From NCBI GenBank assembly GCA_934293835.1, contig CAKQZO010000108.1, positions 1 to 5,890 on the forward strand: a stretch of DNA of 5,890 bases, in the 5' to 3' direction. This stretch comes from an uncultured Lacticaseibacillus sp. (lineage in GTDB: Bacteria; Bacillota; Bacilli; Lactobacillales; Lactobacillaceae). The position numbers and the translations under genes were made by a program. Positions 1-5,890 of the stretch are shown piece after piece. Every line of letters begins with the position of its first letter. Within the stretch, counting starts at the first letter, position 1. Under the pieces are notes generated by a model. It did not search any database, was not told the origin of the DNA, and saw only the letters and a list, made by a program, of their open reading frames with translations.

Positions 1-2608
1 CATCTGTCACCTTCGCCATCTGGGTACGAACTAACTGGGCAACCTGCGCGTCACTCAACTCAGCCAATGGCGTGTCTGCGGTGATCGCCGCCTTGAGACT
101 CTGGTCAAGCACCGCATGGTACAAGCTTCCAGAATCAAGCGGCGTGAGGGCAAACTCTGGACGTGGCTGTAAGCGCAACCCATAGCGAAGAAAATATTCA
201 AAGGGATTCCGGTGATAGGTTTCGAGTTGCGAAATCGAGATATTCAAATGTTCGCCGTAAAGCTGCTTGGCCAATTCAGGATCGAGCGTCCCGGCACTAT
301 TATCGTAATTCAAGCCCGCGTCGAGATGATTGGCGAGGGCTTGCAACCATGGGGATTGCGCCTTGATTTTGGTCAACACTTGCGGCCAAGCATAGCCGAT
401 GGCGATATGCTGGTCGCGACTGAGACGTGCGACCCGGACAAAGTCACTGAGCAGGCTCCTTGGACTCCCCGCAAGCTGACTGATTGGCGTGCCGATTCCG
501 GCTGGTCCCCATGTCGTTTCACTGAGGGCTAAAGCGGCTTGCATGCGCGTATAATACACCGACGGATGGTTTTCTTGTTCCGTGAAGCCGGGATAACTGA
601 TGGTTAACGTCTCACTCGCCGCAAGCATGGCGACATAGTTGATGAACGGGTCCCCTAATGATGACTGCGGTCCGTTGAGTGGTAGCCACGCGGTGTCGGG
701 CAGGTATGGTTGTAGCTGCTCGCGATCATCCGCCGACAACAATGCCTTGTCATCTGGGACGTCTGGCATCACGAGGCTAGTGGCGCCGATCACGAAAACA
801 TGCTTGGCTTTCGGCAAGCGCGTCAGCGCAGTTTCAGAGACGATGACTTGGTCAAGCGTTGAGGGAATCTGGGTGTACGTCGCACTGGCAAAGCCGGCAG
901 CAATCAAATCGCGAAATTGCGCCTGGTCAAACGGGGTCTCACCCAAAATTGCGACATAATCGTCGAGAATGCCGATGAAGGTCGCCCACGCCTGCTCACC
1001 TGCTTGGCTCGCCGCCAAATCGCCGCGATCGATTGCGTTATCGCGCCATTGCTGAAGCTGAGTGCTGACCCCATGCGCCACCAACCACCGGTATAAGGCA
1101 TTAGCAGCCTCTAGACCTGTGGTTGCACTGGCGAGGGTGGCAAATAGCGGTGGTAAGCTTGTGGCCACAAATTTGCGAATGCGATTGATGGCCGCATCCT
1201 TATCGGGATCTGACGCGTCAGGCCGTGATTCGTCTTGACGTCGCCGAAAATATTGCCAATCACGATCTTGCACCCAGGCACTGCCCCTAAGGCCAGTGCG
1301 CAACAAGTGATTGTCACACAAATCAACCGCGTGGCGGAAGTCGGCTAACGTCATCGTCTCCGGAATGACAAGCTCTGTTCGGAGCAGGCGCATCACGTCT
1401 GGATATTGATAATGATGGTCGGAGATTGCAAACAAGCTGTCCAGCAAAGCAACCAGTGGATGGTGTTGCATCGGCTGTTCACGGTCAACAAACACCGGTA
1501 AGTCATATTCACCAAAGATCGGGGCAATCAGCTCCTGATAAGGGTCCAAGTGCCGAGCAATCACTAAATAATCGCGGTAACGCGCCCCTGCATGCACCCC
1601 TTGGGAGATCAGCTGCGCGACCCGCCGTAATTCGGTGTATGGTGAATCCGCTTTTGCGAGGGTGATTCCGCCTGCTGCCTTGATTCGGCGTTGCCACGTC
1701 GGTTGATCGGCAAGCGGGGTCATCTTCGTGTCCGCAACGAAAAAAGCCTCAGTCGCTGCCATCGCGGTGCTGATCGTCCGCTGCGGCGCCTGACGCGGCG
1801 ATAAAACCGTGACCTGTAACTGAGTCGCCCGCTGCATCAACCGAGCGTATAGGCGCTTGGCCGGCAAAAAAAGGTCTGGTCCAGTAACCTCGCCTCTGGG
1901 AACCTCGTCGAGCGTCAAGCAGATACTGACGTTGGCAGCACTAGCCATCATCACATCAACGAGTTGGGCTTCGCTGGCGGCTAAGTCGTTAAAATGGTTG
2001 AGGATGAAAAACGTATGGCTCAGGTCACTAGTGCTGAGTGCTTGGCGCAAACCCGCAAGCAAGCTCGGCTGAGTGGCGAACGGGCCGATGGCCGCTTCAT
2101 AAGCGTGCATCATCACGACGAGATCTTGCAACTTAGCACGGTGACGATCGGCTCCAGGCAGGTCGGCCACCGCTGTTGCTAAGACCTCGGCGTCGACTCG
2201 GCCTTGCAAGAGCTCGGCGAGCTGGGTGGCAAGCTTTTCAACGAAGCCTTGCGCATGAACAAGGCCATTGAACAGTTGTAGCCGGTCAGCGTTCTCTTGC
2301 AACAAGCGCGCAACCAACATGGTGTTGCTCGTCGTGTCAAGCCGCGGCTGGGCGTAAAGCGCCGTGTCTTTGAGAAAGTACCATGCCAAGCGTGAGAACG
2401 ACAAGACTTGGACGCGGTCTTGGGCGATTGGCGTATGTGGTGTCTGCCGGAGCCCCTGCATGAGGCTGACTTCAGACTCAAACTTGACGTGGTTTGGCAC
2501 CAAATAAAAAATGTGGGCCTGCGGGTCTTGCAACGCAGTTTGTACTTGGGTGACGACTGCCTGACGATGATCAGCACTAGCAGCGCCGAGAATGAACTGT
2601 AAGGCCAT
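1..2608 (-). CDS. rexB: RexB, ATP-dependent helicase/deoxyribonuclease subunit B (type 2 AddB), N-terminal ~869 residues, cut by left window edge
   Basis: RexB pairs with RexA to form the lactic-acid-bacterial counterpart of RecBCD/AddAB, which processes double-strand DNA ends for recombination repair in the cytoplasm. I translated the minus strand from ATG at 2608 and the frame stays open to base 1 (869 codons), so about three quarters of a usual ~1,150-1,200 aa RexB is present. The start MALQFILGAASADHR sits where the family has a degenerate Walker-A-like segment (GRASxDHR type). The helicase-like but probably inactive body follows. Near the edge are ISISQLETYHRNPFEYF (N801-P802-F803), then LDSGSLYHAVLD (G827, H831), the opening of the RecB-type nuclease domain. 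The nuclease Asp/Lys residues and C-terminus lie off the window. N801 replaces the cysteine that ligates the Fe-S cluster in type 1 AddB, as I recall is usual for type 2. A good ribosome binding site (2615-2621, AAGGAGG, 6 nt spacer) fixes the start. rexA would be expected next, to the left. No frameshift was seen. Confidence 0.93.
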   Translation of the reverse strand, partial: MALQFILGAASADHRQAVVTQVQTALQDPQAHIFYLVPNHVKFESEVSLMQGLRQTPHTPIAQDRVQVLSFSRLAWYFLKDTALYAQPRLDTTSNTMLVARLLQENADRLQLFNGLVHAQGFVEKLATQLAELLQGRVDAEVLATAVADLPGADRHRAKLQDLVVMMHAYEAAIGPFATQPSLLAGLRQALSTSDLSHTFFILNHFNDLAASEAQLVDVMMASAANVSICLTLDEVPRGEVTGPDLFLPAKRLYARLMQRATQLQVTVLSPRQAPQRTISTAMAATEAFFVADTKMTPLADQPTWQRRIKAAGGITLAKADSPYTELRRVAQLISQGVHAGARYRDYLVIARHLDPYQELIAPIFGEYDLPVFVDREQPMQHHPLVALLDSLFAISDHHYQYPDVMRLLRTELVIPETMTLADFRHAVDLCDNHLLRTGLRGSAWVQDRDWQYFRRRQDESRPDASDPDKDAAINRIRKFVATSLPPLFATLASATTGLEAANALYRWLVAHGVSTQLQQWRDNAIDRGDLAASQAGEQAWATFIGILDDYVAILGETPFDQAQFRDLIAAGFASATYTQIPSTLDQVIVSETALTRLPKAKHVFVIGATSLVMPDVPDDKALLSADDREQLQPYLPDTAWLPLNGPQSSLGDPFINYVAMLAASETLTISYPGFTEQENHPSVYYTRMQAALALSETTWGPAGIGTPISQLAGSPRSLLSDFVRVARLSRDQHIAIGYAWPQVLTKIKAQSPWLQALANHLDAGLNYDNSAGTLDPELAKQLYGEHLNISISQLETYHRNPFEYFLRYGLRLQPRPEFALTPLDSGSLYHAVLDQSLKAAITADTPLAELSDAQVAQLVRTQMAKVTD

Positions 2609-2614
2609 GATCTT

Positions 2615-2621
2615 CCTCCTT
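2615..2621 (-). promoter_or_regulatory. Ribosome binding site of rexB
   Basis: AAGGAGG on the minus strand, 6 nt before ATG at 2608. It is a near-perfect anti-Shine-Dalgarno match and decides the rexB start. Confidence 0.85.
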
Positions 2622-2633
2622 ATGACTGCTTCA

Positions 2634-2642
2634 AGTGTAGCA
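2634..2642 (-). promoter_or_regulatory. Putative extended -10 promoter element for rexB
   Basis: The minus strand reads TGCTACACT, an extended -10 (TGn followed by TACACT, 4 of 6 to TATAAT). Transcription would start near 2627, leaving a leader of about 19 nt that includes the ribosome binding site. The -35 position (about 2657-2662, CATGAG) matches TTGACA poorly, which is tolerable for an extended -10 promoter. Read by eye only. Confidence 0.5.
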
Positions 2643-2647
2643 CAACC

Positions 2648-2676
2648 TAGCCGATTCTCATGCTTTAGGGTATAGT
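2648..2676 (+). promoter_or_regulatory. Putative promoter of the mvk-mvaD-fni operon
   Basis: TATAGT at 2671-2676 is a good -10 hexamer (5 of 6 to TATAAT). At 17 nt spacing, the -35 would be TAGCCG (2648-2653), a weak match to TTGACA. Transcription would begin near 2683, giving a leader of about 22 nt before the mvk ATG, too short for a riboswitch or attenuator. The weak -35 suggests modest constitutive output or activator help, which is inference. Confidence 0.55.
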
Positions 2677-2704
2677 TTAAAGGGAAGTTTAGAGGAGAAT
2701 AATT

Positions 2705-3649
2705 ATGCATGAAGCAAGTGGCAAAAGTTATGCCAAAATCATCTTAATTGGCGAGCATGCGGTCGTTTATGGCTATCCGGCGAACGCCTTGCCAGTGAAA
2801 TCAATCCAGTTAACCGCGCATCTCAGTCCCCGAACAGACCATCAACAACAGATTCATTCCACCTTTTATGTCGGAACGCTGCAAGCCGCGGCCACGACCG
2901 CCTTTGACGGTATCGCGGAATTGCTTGAGGCGTTGCTCGCCCACTTCGGCCAAGCTCAGGCGGGGTTCACCTTGACGATTGAAAGTGCCTTACCGCCTGA
3001 GCGTGGAATGGGTAGTTCGGCGGCAACGGCTACTGCAGTCGTGCGAGCGGTGTTTGCAGCTTGCGATGCCAAATTGACGCGCGCTGAGCTCCTTAAGTGG
3101 ACAGCACGGTCTGAGCGCGTGATCCACGGCAACCCTAGCGGCCTAGACGCTGCAACGACTAGCGCCGATGCACCACAATGGTTCACCAAGGGACATGCAC
3201 CGAAGCCGATCGCTTTTCCGACTAACGGGACATTAGTGATTGCCGACACGGGGATCCCAGGACAGACGAAAACTGCCGTTGCGGCCGTGGCCATGCACTT
3301 GCAAGCCAATCCGCGTGCGACCAAGCCGCGACTCGCTGCCATCGGGACTGCGGTGCAACGCGCGGCGGCAGCCTTGGTCGCCGATGACCTGGTCGCCCTC
3401 GGTCGCCAGTTAGACAACGCCCAAACGCAACTCGTCGCCCTTGGGGTTAGCAGCGCGCTCCTCGACCGCTTGATCGCTGCCGCACGCAACGCTGGGGCGT
3501 TAGGGGCCAAGCTCACGGGTTCAGGTCAAGGGGGATGCCTGATCGCACTGGCCAAGGATCCTAATCAGGCCGCTCAGATTCAACGTGCGCTAACGGCTGC
3601 CGGTGCCAGTGCCACCTGGCAGTATAACTTTGCTGCAGAGGCACTTTAA
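2705..3649 (+). CDS. mvk: Mevalonate kinase
   Basis: Cytoplasmic GHMP-family kinase that phosphorylates mevalonate to mevalonate 5-phosphate with ATP, the first kinase step of the lower mevalonate pathway. The 314-aa product has normal length for bacterial Mvk. It opens with MHEASGKSYAKIILIGEHAV, containing the substrate-binding KIILIGEHAVVYG (residues 11-23). The ATP-binding GHMP motif PPERGMGSSAAT is at 97-108. HGNPSGLDAATT (141-152) carries the likely catalytic Asp148. The C-terminal glycine motif KLTGSGQGGCLIAL is at 269-282. ATG at 2705 is preceded by AGAGGAG (2691-2697) with a 7-nt spacer. It is the first gene of the operon, divergent from rexB, and its stop codon overlaps the mvaD ribosome binding site. 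An oddity is Asn27 in YPANALP, where the family commonly has a hydrophobic residue (PAIALP). The specific motifs make mevalonate kinase far more likely than another GHMP kinase, including phosphomevalonate kinase. Confidence 0.95.
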   Translation: MHEASGKSYAKIILIGEHAVVYGYPANALPVKSIQLTAHLSPRTDHQQQIHSTFYVGTLQAAATTAFDGIAELLEALLAHFGQAQAGFTLTIESALPPERGMGSSAATATAVVRAVFAACDAKLTRAELLKWTARSERVIHGNPSGLDAATTSADAPQWFTKGHAPKPIAFPTNGTLVIADTGIPGQTKTAVAAVAMHLQANPRATKPRLAAIGTAVQRAAAALVADDLVALGRQLDNAQTQLVALGVSSALLDRLIAAARNAGALGAKLTGSGQGGCLIALAKDPNQAAQIQRALTAAGASATWQYNFAAEAL

Positions 3650-3655
3650 GGAGGG
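3648..3655 (+). promoter_or_regulatory. Ribosome binding site of mvaD, overlapping the mvk stop codon
   Basis: AAGGAGGG begins inside the mvk TAA stop (3647-3649) and lies 6 nt before a TTG codon at 3662. It is the main evidence that mvaD starts at this TTG, since no ATG or GTG nearby would preserve the conserved N-terminus. Overlap with the stop suggests translational coupling. Confidence 0.85.
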
Positions 3656-3661
3656 AATACT

Positions 3662-4630
3662 TTGACAGTCACGGCTCGGGCACATACGAATATCGCGCTG
3701 ATCAAATATTGGGGCAAGCGCGATGCCACGCTAATTCTGCCCTACACGAGTAGCGTCTCGCTCACGCTGGCAGACTTTTACACGGACACCACGGTTCGCT
3801 TCGATGCGACTCTCAATGCAGACACCTTTACGCTGGATGGCCAGCCTCAACAGACAACAAAAGTCAGTGCGTTTTTAGACCATGTTCGGCACATGGCGGA
3901 TATGACGACGAAAGCGGTCGTGACCTCAACCAATCACGTGCCCACCGCCGCGGGACTGGCCAGTTCTGCATCGGCTTATGCGGCCTTGGCACTTGCTGCC
4001 AGTCGCGCGGCCGGGCTGACGCTGAGCGAACCAGCGTTGTCACGGCTAGCGCGGCGTGGCTCTGGTTCCGCGACCCGCAGCGTGTATGGCGGGTTGGCGA
4101 TCTGGCATCGCGGTACTGACGACCAGTCCAGCTTTGCAGAAGCCTTGCCCGCAACGACATTACCCTTGCGGATGCTGGTCGTGCTCGTCGACAAGGGGCC
4201 AAAACCGATCAGCTCGCGTAATTTGATGGCCAATACGGTGGCCACATCACCCTATTATCCGGCGTGGGTAACGCATAATGAAAAGGCAGCGCAGCAAATG
4301 GTCACGGCGCTGGCCGAAGACGACTTTGCAACGATTGGCCATCTGACCGAGCAGAGCAGCATGCAGATGCACGCAACGATTCTTGCTAGCGATCCCGCGT
4401 TCACCTACTGGGCACCGGAAACCTTACAGGCCTGGGCACTTGTGCGGCAGCTGCGCGCAAACGGCGTGCCCGCGTATGCGACCATGGACGCCGGCCCTAA
4501 TGTTAAAATCTTGACGCTGGCACCGTATGTCGCGCAAGTCCAGGCGGCTTTACGTCCAGATTTTGCCGGCCGGGTCTTAGAAACAGCACCTGGACCCGGT
4601 GCCCAAATCCTCGCGGAGGAAGATCAATGA
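3662..4630 (+). CDS. mvaD: Diphosphomevalonate decarboxylase (TTG start)
   Basis: Cytoplasmic GHMP-fold enzyme that uses ATP to decarboxylate mevalonate 5-diphosphate to isopentenyl diphosphate. The 322-aa product matches the usual family length. Conserved segments, in order, are IALIKYWGKRD (11-21), LPYTSSVSLTL (26-36), the ATP-binding PTAAGLASSASAYAAL (94-109), RRGSGSATRSVYGG (131-144, with Ser136 and Arg139 at the sites of the conserved diphosphate-side Ser and Arg), and ATMDAGPNVK (273-282) with the catalytic Asp276. All classical active-site residues I can place are present, so I favour the diphospho- enzyme over a phosphomevalonate decarboxylase. The start is TTG: the ribosome binding site is 6 nt upstream and the conserved N-terminus begins a few codons in. 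It lies 12 bp after mvk and overlaps fni by 4 bp (ATGA), so the three are surely co-transcribed. The substrate must come from a phosphomevalonate kinase not encoded here. Confidence 0.95.
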   Translation: MTVTARAHTNIALIKYWGKRDATLILPYTSSVSLTLADFYTDTTVRFDATLNADTFTLDGQPQQTTKVSAFLDHVRHMADMTTKAVVTSTNHVPTAAGLASSASAYAALALAASRAAGLTLSEPALSRLARRGSGSATRSVYGGLAIWHRGTDDQSSFAEALPATTLPLRMLVVLVDKGPKPISSRNLMANTVATSPYYPAWVTHNEKAAQQMVTALAEDDFATIGHLTEQSSMQMHATILASDPAFTYWAPETLQAWALVRQLRANGVPAYATMDAGPNVKILTLAPYVAQVQAALRPDFAGRVLETAPGPGAQILAEEDQ

Positions 4631-5661
4631 CAGAATCTCTGCAGTCTCACCGCAAAGATGAACACCTTTTTTTGGCAGAAAAATTCTATCAGACCCATGC
4701 AAGTGCTGGTTTTGATCAGATTCGGTTCATCCATAATCCCCTACCCGAAACCAGCGTATCGGCAGTCGATGTCAAACCACAACTATTCGGCTGGCGGTGG
4801 CCGTTTTATATCAACGCAATGACTGGAGGTTCGAATCAAACCGGTCAGTACAATGCGCGGCTTGGCCGGCTTGCGCATACGCTACATCTGCCGATCGCGA
4901 GTGGCTCCCAATCGGTTGCCCTTCGCGAACCTAGCCTCGTCGACACGTTCTTACCGTTGCGTCGCGAGAATCCGGATGGTTTCGTCATGGCCAATCTTGG
5001 TGGCGGCGCAACTTGGCAACAGGCGCAAGCGGCAGTCGCGATGCTCGACGCGAATGCCCTTCAGATTCACATCAACGCCGTTCAAGAGGCCGTGATGCCC
5101 GAAGGTGATCGCGATTTTCGTTGGTTGACCCACCTTCAAGACGTTGTTGCCCATGTGTCGGTCCCTGTCATCGTCAAAGAAGTCGGTGCCGGCATGACCC
5201 ATGAGGCAATCGCGCAACTGGAGGCGATTGGGGTCGCCTACGTCGATGTCGGCGGGCGCGGAGGCACAAACTTCGCCCAGATTGAAAATGCCCGCACGAT
5301 CGATGCCGAATTACTCGCACCCCTTCAAGAATTTGGTCAGACCACCGTCGAATCACTTCTAGAGGCACAAGCCAGTAAGGCGACGATCTTTGCGACTGGT
5401 GGGGTGCGCTCGGCGTGGGACATCCTCAAGGCCTTACGTCTCGGTGCTGACGCAGTCGGCGTGAGCGGTCAAATCTTGCACTGGCTGGTCCAGGATGGTG
5501 ACGAGGCAGCTAAAGCACATTTAGAAGGCTGGCAGCAGGCGTTACCGGTTCTCATGGCAATGCTCGGCGCCCAGGACCTGCCCGCCTTGAGAGCCTTGCC
5601 AATCGTCGTCGACCCAACCCTACAAAGCTACGCTCAGCAGCGACACCTCAGTATTAAATAA
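4627..5661 (+). CDS. fni: Type 2 isopentenyl-diphosphate delta-isomerase (FMN- and NAD(P)H-dependent)
   Basis: Flavoenzyme that interconverts IPP and DMAPP, the two precursors of undecaprenyl phosphate and menaquinone side chains. It is cytoplasmic, needs reduced FMN and Mg2+, and is unrelated to the type 1 enzyme. The 344-aa TIM-barrel protein shows RKDEHL (9-14), FYINAMTGGS (60-69), ASGSQSVAL (91-99), MANLGGG (121-127), IHINAVQEAVMPEGDRDF (147-164) with catalytic Gln153 and Mg-ligand Glu154, VIVKEVGAGM (181-190, FMN-contacting Lys184), VDVGGRGGTNF (206-216), FATGGVRS (255-262) and GADAVGVSG (273-281). The ATG overlaps the mvaD stop (ATGA), and GGAGGA at 4615-4620 with a 6-nt spacer supports it. 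Ala188 stands where many homologues have Phe (EVGFGM), a small deviation. It is the last gene of the operon, with a terminator starting about 54 bp downstream. Confidence 0.96.
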   Translation: MTESLQSHRKDEHLFLAEKFYQTHASAGFDQIRFIHNPLPETSVSAVDVKPQLFGWRWPFYINAMTGGSNQTGQYNARLGRLAHTLHLPIASGSQSVALREPSLVDTFLPLRRENPDGFVMANLGGGATWQQAQAAVAMLDANALQIHINAVQEAVMPEGDRDFRWLTHLQDVVAHVSVPVIVKEVGAGMTHEAIAQLEAIGVAYVDVGGRGGTNFAQIENARTIDAELLAPLQEFGQTTVESLLEAQASKATIFATGGVRSAWDILKALRLGADAVGVSGQILHWLVQDGDEAAKAHLEGWQQALPVLMAMLGAQDLPALRALPIVVDPTLQSYAQQRHLSIK

Positions 5662-5665
5662 CACC

Positions 5666-5686
5666 AGTCGTTAGCGGCGACTTTTT
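5666..5686 (+). terminator. Possible weak hairpin with T-run just after fni
   Basis: AGTCG (5666-5670) can pair with CGACT (5678-5682) around a 7-nt loop, and a short T-run ends at 5686. The 5-bp stem is weak and partly overlaps the T-run, so at most it is an accessory signal ahead of the strong terminator. Confidence 0.25.
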
Positions 5687-5714
5687 AAATAACGGTGGCT
5701 TCAATTGGAAATAC

Positions 5715-5770
5715 AAACTGCCCTCACTTCATGATTCAAGGCACGAATCATGAAGCGAGGGCAGTTTTTT
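5715..5770 (+). terminator. Strong intrinsic terminator of the mvk-mvaD-fni operon, possibly bidirectional
   Basis: The arm 5718-5737 (CTGCCCTC-A-CTTCATGATTC) pairs with 5745-5764 (GAATCATGAAG-C-GAGGGCAG) around a 7-nt loop (AAGGCAC). This gives a 20-position stem with one A/C mismatch, followed by six T (5765-5770). AAA at 5715-5717 can extend the stem by pairing with the first Ts. On the minus strand the hairpin is followed by TTTGTATTT, a weaker T-rich tail, so it could also end the convergent gene whose stop lies 27 bp to the right. Confidence 0.93.
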
Positions 5771-5797
5771 GAAGACGTTATGATCGTGGCAGATTGG

Positions 5798-5890
5798 CTA
5801 AACGCGTAGCCCTTTTGGATAGACGTTCTTGATGCTACCGGCAACCAGCTTGCCGAGCGCGAACCCCTTCCCTTGATGGGTCAACAACAC
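5798..5890 (-). CDS. C-terminal 30 codons of a probable RsmF-like 16S rRNA (cytosine-C5) methyltransferase, cut by right window edge
   Basis: The minus strand is open from the right edge for 30 codons and ends in TAG at 5798-5800. The tail includes HQGKGFALGKLVAGSIKNVY and ends in YPKGLRV. From memory, this resembles the end of the PUA-like C-terminal domain of RsmF/YebU-type m5C methyltransferases, where a segment of the form G-x-x-LG-x-x-K-x-x-x-x-x-(L/I)KN-x-YP-x-x-L closes the protein (E. coli RsmF has a similar GLAKRIGSRLKNSYPRELV). Such enzymes methylate cytosines of 16S rRNA. The other two minus-strand frames contain stops here, which supports this one. The catalytic domain lies outside the window, so the name rests on one short motif. 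The gene converges on fni and may share its terminator. Confidence 0.65.
   Translation of the reverse strand: MLLTHQGKGFALGKLVAGSIKNVYPKGLRV

Noticed and set aside
2179..2577. 132-codon minus-strand open frame within the rexB region
   Set aside because: It is in a different frame from rexB, which reads continuously through this stretch with recognisable family sequence. The product is Ser/Arg/Cys-rich shadow sequence.
163..2602. Several short plus-strand open frames (for example 212-532, 639-959, 1426-1665, 1857-2072)
   Set aside because: All are antisense to rexB, lack convincing ribosome binding sites and show no recognisable domain.
1..2608. rexB as a broken gene, because only short minus-strand frames are apparent at first sight
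   Set aside because: Codon-by-codon reading from ATG at 2608 to base 1 shows no stop or frameshift; the gene simply runs off the edge.
2956..3516. 186-codon open frame on the minus strand inside mvk
   Set aside because: It lies antisense to a well-supported gene, its product resembles no family I know and is rich in Ala, Arg and Ser, and GC-rich codon use in mvk explains the lack of stops.
3864..4245. Two overlapping minus-strand open frames inside mvaD
   Set aside because: They are antisense to conserved mvaD motifs, Arg/Ala-rich and without family resemblance.
3662..4630. mvaD as a phosphomevalonate decarboxylase that would explain the missing kinase
   Set aside because: The classical diphosphomevalonate decarboxylase motifs, including the SATRS segment and Asp276, are intact, so the ordinary assignment is preferred until tested.

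Overview
The window comes from a Gram-positive bacterium of the Lactobacillaceae or close relatives. Three things point there. A RexB-type (type 2 AddB) exonuclease subunit is present. The mevalonate pathway supplies isoprenoid precursors and ends in a type 2 (FMN) isopentenyl-diphosphate isomerase. Every gene start has a strong AGGAGG-type ribosome binding site. Base composition is visibly GC-rich, especially at third codon positions, which fits a high-GC lactobacillus (a Lacticaseibacillus-like or Limosilactobacillus-like genome). The genus is inference and I cannot fix the species.

Layout. Positions 1-2608 (minus strand) hold the first ~869 codons of rexB, read without interruption to the left edge, where it is cut. 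A 96-bp divergent intergenic region (2609-2704) carries back-to-back promoters for rexB (left) and the mevalonate operon (right). The operon runs on the plus strand as mvk (mevalonate kinase, 2705-3649), mvaD (diphosphomevalonate decarboxylase, TTG start, 3662-4630) and fni (type 2 IPP isomerase, 4627-5661). Spacing is tight: 12 bp between the first two genes and a 4-bp ATGA overlap between the last two. A strong hairpin plus T-tract terminator follows at 5715-5770. Past it, the last 30 codons of a convergent minus-strand gene (5798-5890) resemble the C-terminal tail of RsmF-like rRNA m5C methyltransferases.

How the genes work together. Mvk phosphorylates mevalonate. A phosphomevalonate kinase should then make mevalonate 5-diphosphate, which MvaD decarboxylates to IPP, and Fni interconverts IPP and DMAPP. 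The phosphomevalonate kinase gene (mvaK2/pmk), which usually sits beside these genes in lactobacilli, is absent: there is no room for it between mvaD and fni, and the terminator follows fni directly. This is the most notable feature of an otherwise ordinary housekeeping region. I found no mobile element, CRISPR array, RNA gene or evident new system.
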